Of a stretch of DNA of 64,000 nucleotides, positions 8,247-17,849 are shown piece by piece. The stretch spans positions 1 to 64,000 of the forward strand of contig JANQOR010000020.1 in NCBI GenBank assembly GCA_028285685.1, written 5' to 3'. How positions within the stretch are numbered: position 1 is the stretch's first letter; every line of letters starts with the position of its first letter. Origin of the DNA: Cyclobacteriaceae bacterium (GTDB lineage: Bacteria; Bacteroidota; Bacteroidia; Cytophagales; Cyclobacteriaceae). The notes beneath the pieces are model-generated. The model saw only the letters and a list, made by a program, of their open reading frames with translations. It did no database searches and was not told the DNA's origin. Both the position numbers and the translations under genes were made by a program.

Positions 8247-9170
8247 CTAGTTCGTTAAGTTTCTAAATACATCCTCCAATCGTGTCTCGATGCCCGTCAT
8301 TTCCATCAAATACCATTTTTGTTTGACACACAAATCAAAAATCTCCTTTCTGGAACTTGCATCCGGCTTGCTTTGAACAGTGAACCATTCACTTTTCCCA
8401 TCTACTTCTTTTACCGTTTCCACCGACTTCAAACCAAGCAGTTCTTTCTGGACATCTCCTTTCCCAGCTTCGATATGGATAGTCAATAGTTCTTGTCCCT
8501 GCGACTGTTGTCTCAATGTTTCCGCAGATCCATCAGCCACTATCCTTCCTTTGTTTATAATGAGAATTCTGTCGCATGTCGCTTCCACCTCCGAAAGAAT
8601 GTGTGAACTAAGAATCACTGTTTTCTCCTTTCCGAGATCTTTTATCAGCTTGCGAATTTCAACGATCTGGTTGGGGTCAAGACCGGTGGTAGGTTCATCT
8701 AAAATCAAGACCTCTGGGTCATGGATCATGGCCTGTGCCAAGCCAACTCTCTGCCGATAACCTTTCGACAGCTCTCCGATGTTCTTGTGCTTTTCAGCGC
8801 TCAAACCGCACCTTTCAATCATATCCGAGATTCGGGTCGATATTTCGCCCTTACTTACGCCCTGAATTTCTGCACTAAATCGCAAGTAATCAACAATCGG
8901 CATATCCAGGTAGAGTGGATTATTTTCCGGCAGATAGCCAATCTTTTTTCTTACTGTCTCAGAGTCTGAATGGATCGAAGAGCCTTCAACATTGACATTA
9001 CCTGATGTAGGTGCCATGAAGCATGTGATCATCTTCATGGTAGTACTTTTACCAGCACCATTGGGTCCCAAAAACCCGACTACCTCGCCAGTATTTATTT
9101 CAAAAGAAATGTCATTTACCGCCTTCTGAACTCCGTATTTTTTTGTGAGGTTTTCAACAACAACCGACAT
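8247..9170 (-). CDS. gldA: Gliding-motility ABC transporter ATPase GldA
   Basis: A 307-residue ABC ATPase. Walker A is GPNGAGKST at residues 35-43, the Q-loop region reads GYLPENNPLY, the signature is LSKGYRQRVGLAQ, Walker B is LILDEPTTGLDP, and the H-loop is SSHILSE. An about 90-residue C-terminal extension follows the nucleotide-binding domain, as in GldA. MSVVVENLTKKYG at 9170 is the start; an in-frame codon at 9200 would only add a non-family leader. First gene of the operon, with a divergent phosphoesterase gene 136 bases away. Confidence 0.9.
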   Translation of the reverse strand: MSVVVENLTKKYGVQKAVNDISFEINTGEVVGFLGPNGAGKSTTMKMITCFMAPTSGNVNVEGSSIHSDSETVRKKIGYLPENNPLYLDMPIVDYLRFSAEIQGVSKGEISTRISDMIERCGLSAEKHKNIGELSKGYRQRVGLAQAMIHDPEVLILDEPTTGLDPNQIVEIRKLIKDLGKEKTVILSSHILSEVEATCDRILIINKGRIVADGSAETLRQQSQGQELLTIHIEAGKGDVQKELLGLKSVETVKEVDGKSEWFTVQSKPDASSRKEIFDLCVKQKWYLMEMTGIETRLEDVFRNLTN

Positions 9171-9306
9171 ATTTTCCCAGCTTTCAATAAAACGCTGCAA
9201 TTATAAAATCTCCACTAAAGAAGTTCAAGATTTATTTTCGTTAATTTTTGTTAATGGCCTTTCCCCGACCCAACTCTTCATTGCCAGCTTTATATTCGCT
9301 ACATAG

Positions 9307-9828
9307 ATGAAGGTTGGCCTCATTTCAGATACACATGGATTCTTAGACAAGAAGGTTTTTCACTACTTCAAGGAGGTTGATGAGATTTGGCATGCCGGGG
9401 ATATCGGTACGGAGGATATCTTATCAAAACTGCTTGAGTTCAAGCCAACTATAGCTGTTTGGGGAAACATAGATGGCGGTAAACTGAGAGTGTCATGCAA
9501 AGAGGGTGAGATTTTTGAGCGTGGTGGTGTCCGAGTGTTGATTACACACATCGCGGGCAAGCCTCCAAGATATAACAGAGAAGTGCTCTCACTGGTCAAG
9601 AAATACCAGCCCAAATTACTCGTCTGCGGTCACTCTCACATTCTGAAGGTCATGCCAGACAAAGAGAACGATTTGCTTTTCATGAATCCAGGAGCTGCCG
9701 GGCGTCATGGTTTTCACAAAGTACGAACTCTTCTAAGGTTTGAGCTAGTTGATAGTGAAATAAAAAACCTGGAGGTAGTTGAGTTAGGTCCGAGAAGCGA
9801 AAAGCTGGCTTCACATCCGTCCAAGTAA
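9307..9828 (+). CDS. YfcE/MJ0936-type metallophosphoesterase
   Basis: A 173-residue cytoplasmic calcineurin-like phosphoesterase. All metal-binding motifs are present in order: SDTHG (residues 7-11), HAGDIG, WGNIDG, ITHIAG and GHSHI. The size and the final MNPGAAG match the YfcE/MJ0936 group of small phosphodiesterases, whose natural substrates are generally unclear. It is divergent from gldA. A TATATTCG sequence at 9291-9298, one base off the Bacteroidota -7 box, lies just upstream and may be its promoter, giving a very short leader. Confidence 0.85.
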   Translation: MKVGLISDTHGFLDKKVFHYFKEVDEIWHAGDIGTEDILSKLLEFKPTIAVWGNIDGGKLRVSCKEGEIFERGGVRVLITHIAGKPPRYNREVLSLVKKYQPKLLVCGHSHILKVMPDKENDLLFMNPGAAGRHGFHKVRTLLRFELVDSEIKNLEVVELGPRSEKLASHPSK

Positions 9829-9901
9829 GATCGTTTTCACGACAGTTCTTTAATTGTTAATTTGTTGACCCAAATCCAACGATCGCAAAAACCTAACAAT
9901 C

Positions 9902-12900
9902 ATGAAACGTATCTGTACCTTTCTAGTCCTTGCATGTCTCATCACCATTACCTCAGACGCCCAAAGGAGAAGGAACAAGGCCTCTACCTACACTCCTGTC
10001 GACACCACGCTTTATCAAGGGTTAAAGTGGCGGAACATTGGACCGTTTCGCGGTGGAAGAAGTGTGGCTTGTAGTGGCGTGGTGACCGATCCTATGACCT
10101 ACTATATGGGCGGAACCGGAGGAGGTATTTGGAAAACGGTGGATGGTGGTATTTCGTGGAAGAACATTTCCGATGGGCAGCTTGCAACAGGAAGTGTCGG
10201 AGCGATCGGAGTTTCAGAATCTGATCCTAATGTAGTCTTTGTAGGGATGGGAGAACATGCTGTTCGCGGGGTCATGACTTCAAGCGGGGATGGGATTTAT
10301 AAATCCACAGATGCTGGCAAAACATGGAATCACGTTGGACTAGACAAATCGATGCATATTTCCGACGTAATCATTGATCCCAGGGACCCGGATGTTGTTT
10401 TTGTTTCCGTGCAAGGTGCACTATATGGGCCCTCTCAGGAACGAGGAATCTATAAAACCACCGATGGCGGACAGACCTGGAGAAAAGTGCTTTACGTGGC
10501 TTCAAACTCAGGAGCTTCCTCCCTAACCATGGACATGACCAACCCTAGGATTTTGTATGCAGCGATGTGGCAGCATCAACGTTATCCGTGGACGGTGGAT
10601 TCGGGTGGGCCAAATTCAGGTCTATATAAATCAATGGATGGCGGGGAAAATTGGGAAAAACTGGAAGAAGGCTTGCCCGAAGAATTTGGTAAAGCAGGCA
10701 TATCAGTTTCACGCGCCAATCCCGACCTGGTATTTGCCATAATCGAGGCAGAAGGAGAAAAAGGTGGATTGTACAGATCTGACGATGGCGGTAAAAAATG
10801 GAAGCAAATAAATAAAAACAGGGTACTAATTGCTCGCTCCTGGTATTACATGGAAGTTGAGGCCGATCCTGTTGATCCCAATGTGGTGTACGTGATCAAC
10901 GCTCCTGTGATGAAATCCATCGATGGTGGTCGAAGTTTCAGTAATCTGCCAACGCCTCATGGAGACAATCATGATCTCTGGATCAACCCTGCGAATAACA
11001 AAATCATGATCAATTCAAATGATGGCGGTGCGAACGTTTCCTATAATGCAGGAAAAAGTTGGTCCACTCAGCAAAACCAACCTACACCGCAGTTCTATCG
11101 AGTCATCACAGATAACCTGGTTCCCTACAATGTGTATGGTGGACAACAAGATAATTCGGCTATTGCGATCGCTAGCCGAACAAATTCAGGCGGAATTGGA
11201 TGGAAGGATTGGTATTCGGTGGCTGGCTGCGAAAGTGCATACCTGGCTTTTGATCCGGACAATCCTGAAATCGTATTTGGGGGCTGTTATCAGGGCATAA
11301 TCGAACAATGGGTTAAGGCAACCAATGAAGGGAAGCCAATCAAAGAATATCCTGAGTTAGGCTTGAGCAGTATTCCAAAGAATTTCAAGTACAGATACAA
11401 CTGGAATGCACCTATCATATCTTCACCTCATGACAGAAGTACGATCTATCATGCCGGAAACGTTGTTTTCAAAACAACTGATGGCGGAATTTCCTGGGAC
11501 GTTGTCAGTCCGGACCTGACACGAAATGATACGACCAAACAAGGACCTGGTGGCCGACCGTATACGAATGAGGCAGCGGGTGGCGAGAACTACAACACAA
11601 TCATGTACCTGACAGAATCACCTCATGAGGAAGGAGTTTTGTGGGCGGGCTCTGACGATGGCCTGGTTCATGTGACAAAAGATGGCGGAGCGAATTGGTC
11701 CAATGTCACTCCGTCTGGACTTCAGGAGGGTATTATCAACAGTATTGAGATATCACCTCACGACCCTGCCACGGCTTACATAGCGGTGATGCGATACAAG
11801 TTCAATGACCTCACTCCTGTTGCTTACAAAACAAACAACTACGGCTCTACCTGGACCAGGATAACCACCGGATTTGATGATCCAAATGGTTTCGTACGAA
11901 CTGTCCGGGAAGATCGGGAGGTCAGAGGTTTGCTATACGCTGGCACTGAAACCGGCCTCTATGTTTCGTTTAACGACGGTGCAAACTGGCAAAAACTACA
12001 ATTAAACCTGCCTGTGGTCCCAATCAATGATCTTACGATCCAGGATAATGATCTGGTGGCGGCTACCGCCGGACGCGGCTTTTGGATCCTGGACGACTTA
12101 GGAGCGATCCAGCAGGCTAAAGGAAACTTTGATAAATCTGCAAAACTCTTTAAGCCGAAAGACACCTACTTATTTGTTGGCGGCAGTTCAAACAATCCAA
12201 CGTTAGGTAAAAATCCCAAATCGGGAGTAACTTTTGACTACTATTTGCCTGAAGAACTGCCAGATAGTGTCTCAATGAGTATTGAGATTAGACAGGGAGA
12301 TCAGATCATTCGAACCTACTCTAACAAGGAGGATGAGTCCTTCAAATCCTGGCCCGGGGGACCACCAAAACCAGCCGTTTTACCTTCCAAAAAGGGAATC
12401 AACCGATTTACCTGGAACTTCCGAAGGGAAACACTTCCTGCGATTGAGAAGGTGTTTGTCTTTGGCAACTACAATGGAACCACGGTGGCACCTGGAGAGT
12501 ACACAATAAAACTTAGTGTTCAAGATGGTGATACTTTGGAAACTGCGGTCACCATACTTACAAATCCAAATCTCGGTGTGATTGAATCAGATTTTAGCGA
12601 TCAACAGGAATTTCTAAAATCTATCACCGATATGATTGCCGATATTCATGAAAAGGTAAATGATATGCGTTCAGCCAAATCACAGCTGAGTTCTTATCAA
12701 AAACTGTTGAAGGGCAAGGAAGGTGTGGAGGCGCTTCTGGATACAGCAAAGGCGTTGACCAAGAAGATCACAACTTGGGAAGAAAATCTTATTCAACCCA
12801 AACAGAAGACCTTCCAGGATGTGATCAACTTTCAAAATCAACTCAACGCCCAGTTGATGCATTTGAAAGGATACGTGGACGTGGCAGACCCGCGTGTCAC

Positions 12901-13051
12901 ACAAGGAGCCAGAGATCGGTTTGCGGATCTCTCCGATCAGTGGAATGCATTTTCATCTGAACGTGATCAATTGATTGAGGTCGAGATGAAGGCGTTTAAC
13001 GATATGTACAAATCGTTGAATTTGCCAGCAGTGATTATGAAAGGCAATTGA
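9902..13051 (+). CDS. Exported VPS10/sortilin-like beta-propeller protein (BNR repeats)
   Basis: A 1049-residue exported protein (signal peptide ending near SDAQ, residue about 20). At least ten Asp-box/BNR repeats of the type S.DGG..W are visible, for example TVDGGISWKNI, STDAGKTWNHV, TTDGGQTWRKV, SMDGGENWEKL and TKDGGANWSNV, building one or two multi-bladed beta-propellers over about residues 40-720. The C-terminal third has a beta-sandwich region followed by an alpha-helical tail. Bacteroidota genomes carry many such proteins, usually annotated as glycosyl hydrolase-like, but no catalytic residues can be assigned here. The stop overlaps the start of the acyltransferase gene by three bases. 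Confidence 0.8.
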   Translation: MKRICTFLVLACLITITSDAQRRRNKASTYTPVDTTLYQGLKWRNIGPFRGGRSVACSGVVTDPMTYYMGGTGGGIWKTVDGGISWKNISDGQLATGSVGAIGVSESDPNVVFVGMGEHAVRGVMTSSGDGIYKSTDAGKTWNHVGLDKSMHISDVIIDPRDPDVVFVSVQGALYGPSQERGIYKTTDGGQTWRKVLYVASNSGASSLTMDMTNPRILYAAMWQHQRYPWTVDSGGPNSGLYKSMDGGENWEKLEEGLPEEFGKAGISVSRANPDLVFAIIEAEGEKGGLYRSDDGGKKWKQINKNRVLIARSWYYMEVEADPVDPNVVYVINAPVMKSIDGGRSFSNLPTPHGDNHDLWINPANNKIMINSNDGGANVSYNAGKSWSTQQNQPTPQFYRVITDNLVPYNVYGGQQDNSAIAIASRTNSGGIGWKDWYSVAGCESAYLAFDPDNPEIVFGGCYQGIIEQWVKATNEGKPIKEYPELGLSSIPKNFKYRYNWNAPIISSPHDRSTIYHAGNVVFKTTDGGISWDVVSPDLTRNDTTKQGPGGRPYTNEAAGGENYNTIMYLTESPHEEGVLWAGSDDGLVHVTKDGGANWSNVTPSGLQEGIINSIEISPHDPATAYIAVMRYKFNDLTPVAYKTNNYGSTWTRITTGFDDPNGFVRTVREDREVRGLLYAGTETGLYVSFNDGANWQKLQLNLPVVPINDLTIQDNDLVAATAGRGFWILDDLGAIQQAKGNFDKSAKLFKPKDTYLFVGGSSNNPTLGKNPKSGVTFDYYLPEELPDSVSMSIEIRQGDQIIRTYSNKEDESFKSWPGGPPKPAVLPSKKGINRFTWNFRRETLPAIEKVFVFGNYNGTTVAPGEYTIKLSVQDGDTLETAVTILTNPNLGVIESDFSDQQEFLKSITDMIADIHEKVNDMRSAKSQLSSYQKLLKGKEGVEALLDTAKALTKKITTWEENLIQPKQKTFQDVINFQNQLNAQLMHLKGYVDVADPRVTQGARDRFADLSDQWNAFSSERDQLIEVEMKAFNDMYKSLNLPAVIMKGN

Positions 13052-14181
13052 ATTCACAGACATCAAGACTAACTCACCTTGAGGGTTTAAGGGGTATCGC
13101 TGCACTGCTGGTAATGTTTAATCATTTACAGCTCATGCTTGCCCAGCATGCACTACATGACCTGCTTAGATTTCTGGAAGAAAATATAGACTCATATCTA
13201 GTTTCTCACATAGTTCACGGGATCGTGAACCTCTTTTTCAATGGTGAATTTGCTATCTATATTTTCTGGTTTTTGAGCGCCTATGTTATTTCGATCAAAT
13301 TATTCGCCAGCGAGGAAAGATCTTATCTAGCGAGAGCTTTTACAAAGCGGTATTTCAGGTTAGCTATTCCGGTCGTTGCTTCAGTGATTTTTGCCTACCT
13401 GCTTCTGTCCTTGGGGCTCATGTTCAATCAGAAAATTTATCACCCGGATGCCGGAGCATGGATAGCCAGATATTACACTTTCGAACCCAACATTTTCTTG
13501 GCGATCAAATCTGGGCTTTGGAATACTTTCTTTGATCTGGGAGGAAGTGTGACATACAATCCGGTCCTTTGGACAATGAACCCCGAATTGTACGGCAGCC
13601 TGTTTATCTTCCTGATTTTCGGAGTTTTAGGCCACAATAAGTTTCGCTTTGTTATCTACATCATAGTAGCCATCGGAACATTTGCACTGAGTAAGTATTG
13701 GATGCTGACTTTTATCCTCGGTTTCGCACTGTGCGATCTCAACTACCATGATCACAAGACAGTGGTTCATTCTCTATATGACCGATTGCTAATCAATCAA
13801 AAGTTCAATGTACTGATCTTTGTTGGCCTAACCATTCTTGGCGGTTTCCCCAACTACTATGGGTTTTTCTATGTAGGTATTAGCGGGTTGATCGTTTTCG
13901 TCATCCTTAAGACTTGGATTCTTCGGGCTTTTTTTCAAAATAAAATCTTCGTTTGGCTGGGTAGAATATCCTTCGGCCTCTATCTCATTCACTTTCCCCT
14001 TATTTGTTCCTTCTCAAGCTGGCTGTACCTGATACTGCCTTTCGAACATACCAGTAGGATCCCGATTGTTTTCTTTCTTTCAACCATAGTATCGCTTTTT
14101 TTGTCGCACTGGTTTACAAACTATGTTGATCGCTTTGCAATCAGGTTTTCGAATAGAATTGGTGATTTAGTGGCAGGGTAA
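13048..14181 (+). CDS. Acyltransferase family 3 membrane protein
   Basis: A 377-residue integral membrane O-acyltransferase of the OatA/NolL group, expected to acylate a surface glycan or peptidoglycan sugar. The N-terminal signature HLEGLRGIAALLVMFNH contains the conserved R-G and histidine of the family, and about ten hydrophobic helices follow, ending in IRFSNRIGDLVAG. The only start that keeps the signature is TTG at 13048, overlapping the upstream stop as TTGA; this indicates translational coupling to the beta-propeller gene. Substrate unknown. Confidence 0.8.
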   Translation: MNSQTSRLTHLEGLRGIAALLVMFNHLQLMLAQHALHDLLRFLEENIDSYLVSHIVHGIVNLFFNGEFAIYIFWFLSAYVISIKLFASEERSYLARAFTKRYFRLAIPVVASVIFAYLLLSLGLMFNQKIYHPDAGAWIARYYTFEPNIFLAIKSGLWNTFFDLGGSVTYNPVLWTMNPELYGSLFIFLIFGVLGHNKFRFVIYIIVAIGTFALSKYWMLTFILGFALCDLNYHDHKTVVHSLYDRLLINQKFNVLIFVGLTILGGFPNYYGFFYVGISGLIVFVILKTWILRAFFQNKIFVWLGRISFGLYLIHFPLICSFSSWLYLILPFEHTSRIPIVFFLSTIVSLFLSHWFTNYVDRFAIRFSNRIGDLVAG

Positions 14182-14226
14182 GGTGAACTGTTAGTGTTAA
14201 CCTAAAACGAAAAGCAATAAGAAGTT

Positions 14227-15024
14227 ATGCAAAGATCAATTCCGTTCAACATTGTCCCCATCCTAATAATTTCCATCGCACTCCTCAATTGTGGTTCGCA
14301 AGCAGAATCACCAGGATCAAAGAAACTGCTTAAATACACACAAAATTGGCAGACAAGTACGGAAAATGGTTGGAAGGATATCAGACAAGTTAAATACACT
14401 TACAATGAGGATAAGTTACTTACTGAGGAAGCAGCCAACAAGATTCAAGGTGATTCGCTCGTGTCCGAATTCCGACTGCTAAGAGAATACAATGAGAATG
14501 GCCAAATGAATAAAATTGTCAGAGAACAGTGGGTCAATGGAGAGTGGATCTTCGCCACAAAGTCGACTTTTAGCCTAGATTCCAACAAGGTCACTCAACG
14601 TATTGACTCTGTCGGCGGACTAAATGCGGCTGTGACGCTAGTTTCATACAATTATGACTCCCTTGGCAGGCTTTCCTCGGAGCTGGGAAGAAAAATCATC
14701 GAGCAGGATACAGTGAATCAGTCTATGGTTGCCTACACTTATAATGATCGAGATCTTCCTATCCAAAAAGAATTTCCCAGGTGGTCTGGTGAAACCTGGG
14801 TACATGCAAGAAAAATGAGCTTGACGTACAACAAAGCAGGGCATCACGTTCAGACCATCAGATTCAATTGGGTGGATGATCAGTGGCGGGAGAATATCCG
14901 GTATCTTTTGGAAGTGGACGCCGATGGAAATAGACTGTCAGAACTTTGGCAACGTCCTGATGAAAAAGGCAAAGAAGATTTTATGCGAGTAAACTACACT
15001 TTTAACAAACGTCTTTCGGAGTAG
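14227..15024 (+). CDS. Lipoprotein with YD-like repeats
   Basis: A 265-residue lipoprotein (signal IIISIALLNC, with Cys at about residue 22). The mature part repeats a unit of roughly 45-50 residues alternating W.NGEW/W..ETW and TY./YNYDSLGRL segments, resembling YD (RHS-like) repeats of small secreted Bacteroidota proteins. No enzymatic motif is visible. It starts 45 bases after the acyltransferase gene and could be co-transcribed. Function unknown. Confidence 0.65.
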   Translation: MQRSIPFNIVPILIISIALLNCGSQAESPGSKKLLKYTQNWQTSTENGWKDIRQVKYTYNEDKLLTEEAANKIQGDSLVSEFRLLREYNENGQMNKIVREQWVNGEWIFATKSTFSLDSNKVTQRIDSVGGLNAAVTLVSYNYDSLGRLSSELGRKIIEQDTVNQSMVAYTYNDRDLPIQKEFPRWSGETWVHARKMSLTYNKAGHHVQTIRFNWVDDQWRENIRYLLEVDADGNRLSELWQRPDEKGKEDFMRVNYTFNKRLSE

Positions 15025-15156
15025 CATCTCGACTCAGGAACAACCTCCATTCCGTGGATGAAGGGTCTTAAATTACCATCAGTTGACCCTTGATAAAATC
15101 TGAATATCCAACATTTTTTCACTGGATTAGAAAAACTGACTATGTTGTTGCCGTAA

Positions 15157-15720
15157 ATGGACGAAAAGAGAGGTACAGATCTTCATCGGTTGGCGAAACT
15201 GATCAAACAATCAGATGAACCTGCATTCAAAGCTCTATTCGATGAGATGCAGCAGAGCCTATTCAATTTCATCCTCTTTTTGACTAAGGATACGACGGTG
15301 TCCGAAGATCTATTGCAAGAAGTTTTTCTGAAATTATGGAACAAACGAAAGGAACTTGATCCGGAAAAATCCATCCGATCCTACTTGTACACCATCGCTA
15401 ACAATTTAGCACTTAACCATATCAGAGACCATACATTAAAGATCAGTAAGCATCAAAGTATAGACACTGAATCGATTGAACGGTCTTCGCCTCAAGCCAT
15501 ATTTGAGAATACTGAGCTCTCCAAGGCAATTGCCCAAGCCATTTCCTCGCTTTCTGAAAAGAACAGGGTCACCTTCATGATGAGTCGATACGAAGGATAC
15601 TCGTACAAAGAAATTGCTGAGAGGCTGGACGTAAGTGTGAAAACAATTGAGACAAGAATGACACAAGCACTTAAAGAACTAAGGATTCAACTAGCGAATT
15701 ACAAAACCAAGGGTGATTGA
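15157..15720 (+). CDS. ECF-type RNA polymerase sigma factor
   Basis: A 187-residue sigma-70 family factor. Region 2 reads DLLQEVFLKLWNKRKELDP (about 47-65), region 4 reads SLSEKNRVTFMMSRYEGYSYKEIAERLDVSV with a helix-turn-helix, and the length matches the Bacteroidota FecI-like ECF class. It is followed by a FecR anti-sigma gene, a serine hydrolase and a TonB receptor, so it most likely drives expression of that receptor in response to ligand binding. Confidence 0.9.
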   Translation: MDEKRGTDLHRLAKLIKQSDEPAFKALFDEMQQSLFNFILFLTKDTTVSEDLLQEVFLKLWNKRKELDPEKSIRSYLYTIANNLALNHIRDHTLKISKHQSIDTESIERSSPQAIFENTELSKAIAQAISSLSEKNRVTFMMSRYEGYSYKEIAERLDVSVKTIETRMTQALKELRIQLANYKTKGD

Positions 15721-15754
15721 TGAGTTAGGTGTATAACTATAAGTAAGGCAAAAA

Positions 15755-16699
15755 ATGACAAATTATTCTGAAGAGTTTTTCATCAAGGCCATCAGCTCCG
15801 AATTATCCATTGAGGAGCTCGAAGGCTTTGAAAAATGGTTGGACCAAAACCCAGCCCAGAAAGAAAGGTATCTTCAGCTAAAGGCCACCTGGGAAACTGC
15901 TGGATCATTGCAGCCAAAAACCGGCCGTTCGGGCGAAGAGCGATGGAAAAGTCTGAATTCTCGAATATCTGACCGTAGATCTAACAAAAGGGCTTTGATT
16001 TCAGGAATAGCGGCCTCACTCCTATTGGCTGCCTCTTTGATCATTTACTTCTCACAAAATCAGAGTGTCACAACCCTTTCTGCCACAGATGACACAGGGA
16101 TTTACTTTTTACCTGATAGCTCAAAAGTGTTCCTGAAGGTAGGCTCGAGCCTTACCTACAGCAATAGGTTTAGTAAACAAAGACATGTGAAGTTGGGAGG
16201 CGAAGGCTTTTTCGAAGTCAGAAAGTCAAAATCTCCCTTCGTAGTGTCTACCACACTTGGTCAAGTAAAAGTGTTGGGAACTTCTTTCAATGTGAAGGAA
16301 AATATGGCTAGAATGACAGTCGTCTGTTTAACCGGAAGAGTTGAGGTCAGCGATCCGGGAAATCAAGGTACACCTACACAAGTGCTAACAAAGGGCACTA
16401 AGACCTCCAGAACCAGCATTTCCGCCTTTGGGACACCTGTCATTGTGAAAAATCCTGAGGCATTCAAATCCTGGATGGACGGCAATATCTATTTCGAAGG
16501 CGAGCTTCTAGAAACAGTTCTTGACGAAATCGCTGCTATTCATTCAGTGAAAGTAGATGTACCACAAGAAGTTGAATCTATGCGGTTTACGGGCTTGTTA
16601 CCCGTGGGTGACCTTGCAAAATCTCTCGATATTGTTTGTCTGAGTTCCAATACGACCTACCGCCTGGAAAAAAATCAGGTGATCATCTCAGGCAATTGA
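15755..16699 (+). CDS. FecR-family anti-sigma factor
   Basis: A 314-residue membrane anti-sigma factor. The cytoplasmic N-terminus binds the sigma factor (ELSIEELEGFEKWLDQNP), one membrane helix lies at about 85-100 (SGIAASLLLAASLIIYF), and the periplasmic FecR domain shows FLPDSSKVFLKVGSSLTY, GEGFFEV and VKVLGTSFNVKE. The C-terminal DUF4974-like part (SWMDGNIYFEGELLETVLDEI) should contact the STN domain of the receptor. It starts 34 bases after the sigma factor. Confidence 0.9.
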   Translation: MTNYSEEFFIKAISSELSIEELEGFEKWLDQNPAQKERYLQLKATWETAGSLQPKTGRSGEERWKSLNSRISDRRSNKRALISGIAASLLLAASLIIYFSQNQSVTTLSATDDTGIYFLPDSSKVFLKVGSSLTYSNRFSKQRHVKLGGEGFFEVRKSKSPFVVSTTLGQVKVLGTSFNVKENMARMTVVCLTGRVEVSDPGNQGTPTQVLTKGTKTSRTSISAFGTPVIVKNPEAFKSWMDGNIYFEGELLETVLDEIAAIHSVKVDVPQEVESMRFTGLLPVGDLAKSLDIVCLSSNTTYRLEKNQVIISGN

Positions 16700-16739
16700 C
16701 CTTTTTCAGGGTGATCTTTGAGTTTCGGGTATAGTATGT

Positions 16740-17849
16740 ATGAAAGGTCAATTTCTGTACATAATCCTACTGCTTGGTTTATCCTGCAGTGGAGAGACCG
16801 ATCCATCTCAAACATTTGACGGATCGCTCCATGAAACACTGGAGGACATAGTGAAGAACAAAAATCTTGTTGGAATATCTGCGGCCATCATTCTGAAGGA
16901 TGGAACATTGATCGCAGGGGCTGCGGGTCAGTCATCGGTAGCGATAAGCCTTGAGCCCGATATGATCTTTGCCTCTGGCAGCATTTCAAAGACCTTTACC
17001 GCTGTAATGATTTTGCGCCTGGCACAATCTCACCAGCTTGATCTTGATGATCCTATCAGCAAATGGCTGCCAAATTATGAAAATATTGATCCACAGATAA
17101 CTATTAGGAACTTACTGAATCACACATCAGGTATTTACAATTACACGGAAAGTCCAATCATTGATGAGCTAATTGCTGATGGAACCAGAAACTGGTCACC
17201 TGAAGAAATTTTGTCTTTTGTTGAGCCGCCACTCTTTCAAAAAGACGAAGGTTGGTCTTATTCCAATTCCAACTACACGCTTTTAGGACTAATTATTGAG
17301 GCTGTTACTAGAGATAGCGCACACGAATTCCTAAGGCAGACCATCACCGAATCAATCAGCCTTGAAAATACTTTTTTCCCACCTCATGACAATTTACCCG
17401 ACGCTACGTTGGCGCATCCGTGGATGGAAGACAGTTCAGGTCAGCTTGCAGATGCATCCGGAGAGCCCAGGAACTCCTTTTATACCGGTGCTTGGGTTGC
17501 AGGGGCAATTCACTCCTCAAGTGCCGACATCGCCAAATTTGGACGCAGCATTTTCAATGGCACCTTAGTTGATTCAAATTCTCTGGCTGAAATGAAAGAA
17601 TTCATTCCAATTAACTCTCAGGTTTTCCCTCACGTTGGTGGGTATGGATTAGGACTTATGCAGTTCTTAACAATCAGAGAATATTGGGGCCACAGCGGAG
17701 ACTTCTTCGGATATGGCTCCATGTTCATCCATGTGCCACAAGACGAGATTGACATAGCGTTTCATGTAAATCAAACGTTGGACGAAAATGTGCGAGTGGA
17801 CATCTCTACACAACTAATTGATCTTGCCATCAAACATCAGGCTGAATGA
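16740..17849 (+). CDS. Serine hydrolase, beta-lactamase (class C) fold, lipoprotein
   Basis: A 369-residue exported hydrolase with a lipoprotein-type signal (ILLLGLSCSGE, Cys about 16). The active-site triad is visible: SISK within FASGSISKTFTAVM (Ser and Lys of SxxK), YSN in WSYSNSNYTLLG, and HSG in WGHSGDFFGYGS. Such proteins act as esterases, D-aminopeptidases or amidases rather than antibiotic resistance enzymes. It is placed between the FecR and TonB receptor genes and overlaps the latter by four bases (ATGA), so it belongs to the sigma-controlled operon and may process the receptor's ligand. The substrate is inferred only. Confidence 0.85.
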   Translation: MKGQFLYIILLLGLSCSGETDPSQTFDGSLHETLEDIVKNKNLVGISAAIILKDGTLIAGAAGQSSVAISLEPDMIFASGSISKTFTAVMILRLAQSHQLDLDDPISKWLPNYENIDPQITIRNLLNHTSGIYNYTESPIIDELIADGTRNWSPEEILSFVEPPLFQKDEGWSYSNSNYTLLGLIIEAVTRDSAHEFLRQTITESISLENTFFPPHDNLPDATLAHPWMEDSSGQLADASGEPRNSFYTGAWVAGAIHSSSADIAKFGRSIFNGTLVDSNSLAEMKEFIPINSQVFPHVGGYGLGLMQFLTIREYWGHSGDFFGYGSMFIHVPQDEIDIAFHVNQTLDENVRVDISTQLIDLAIKHQAE

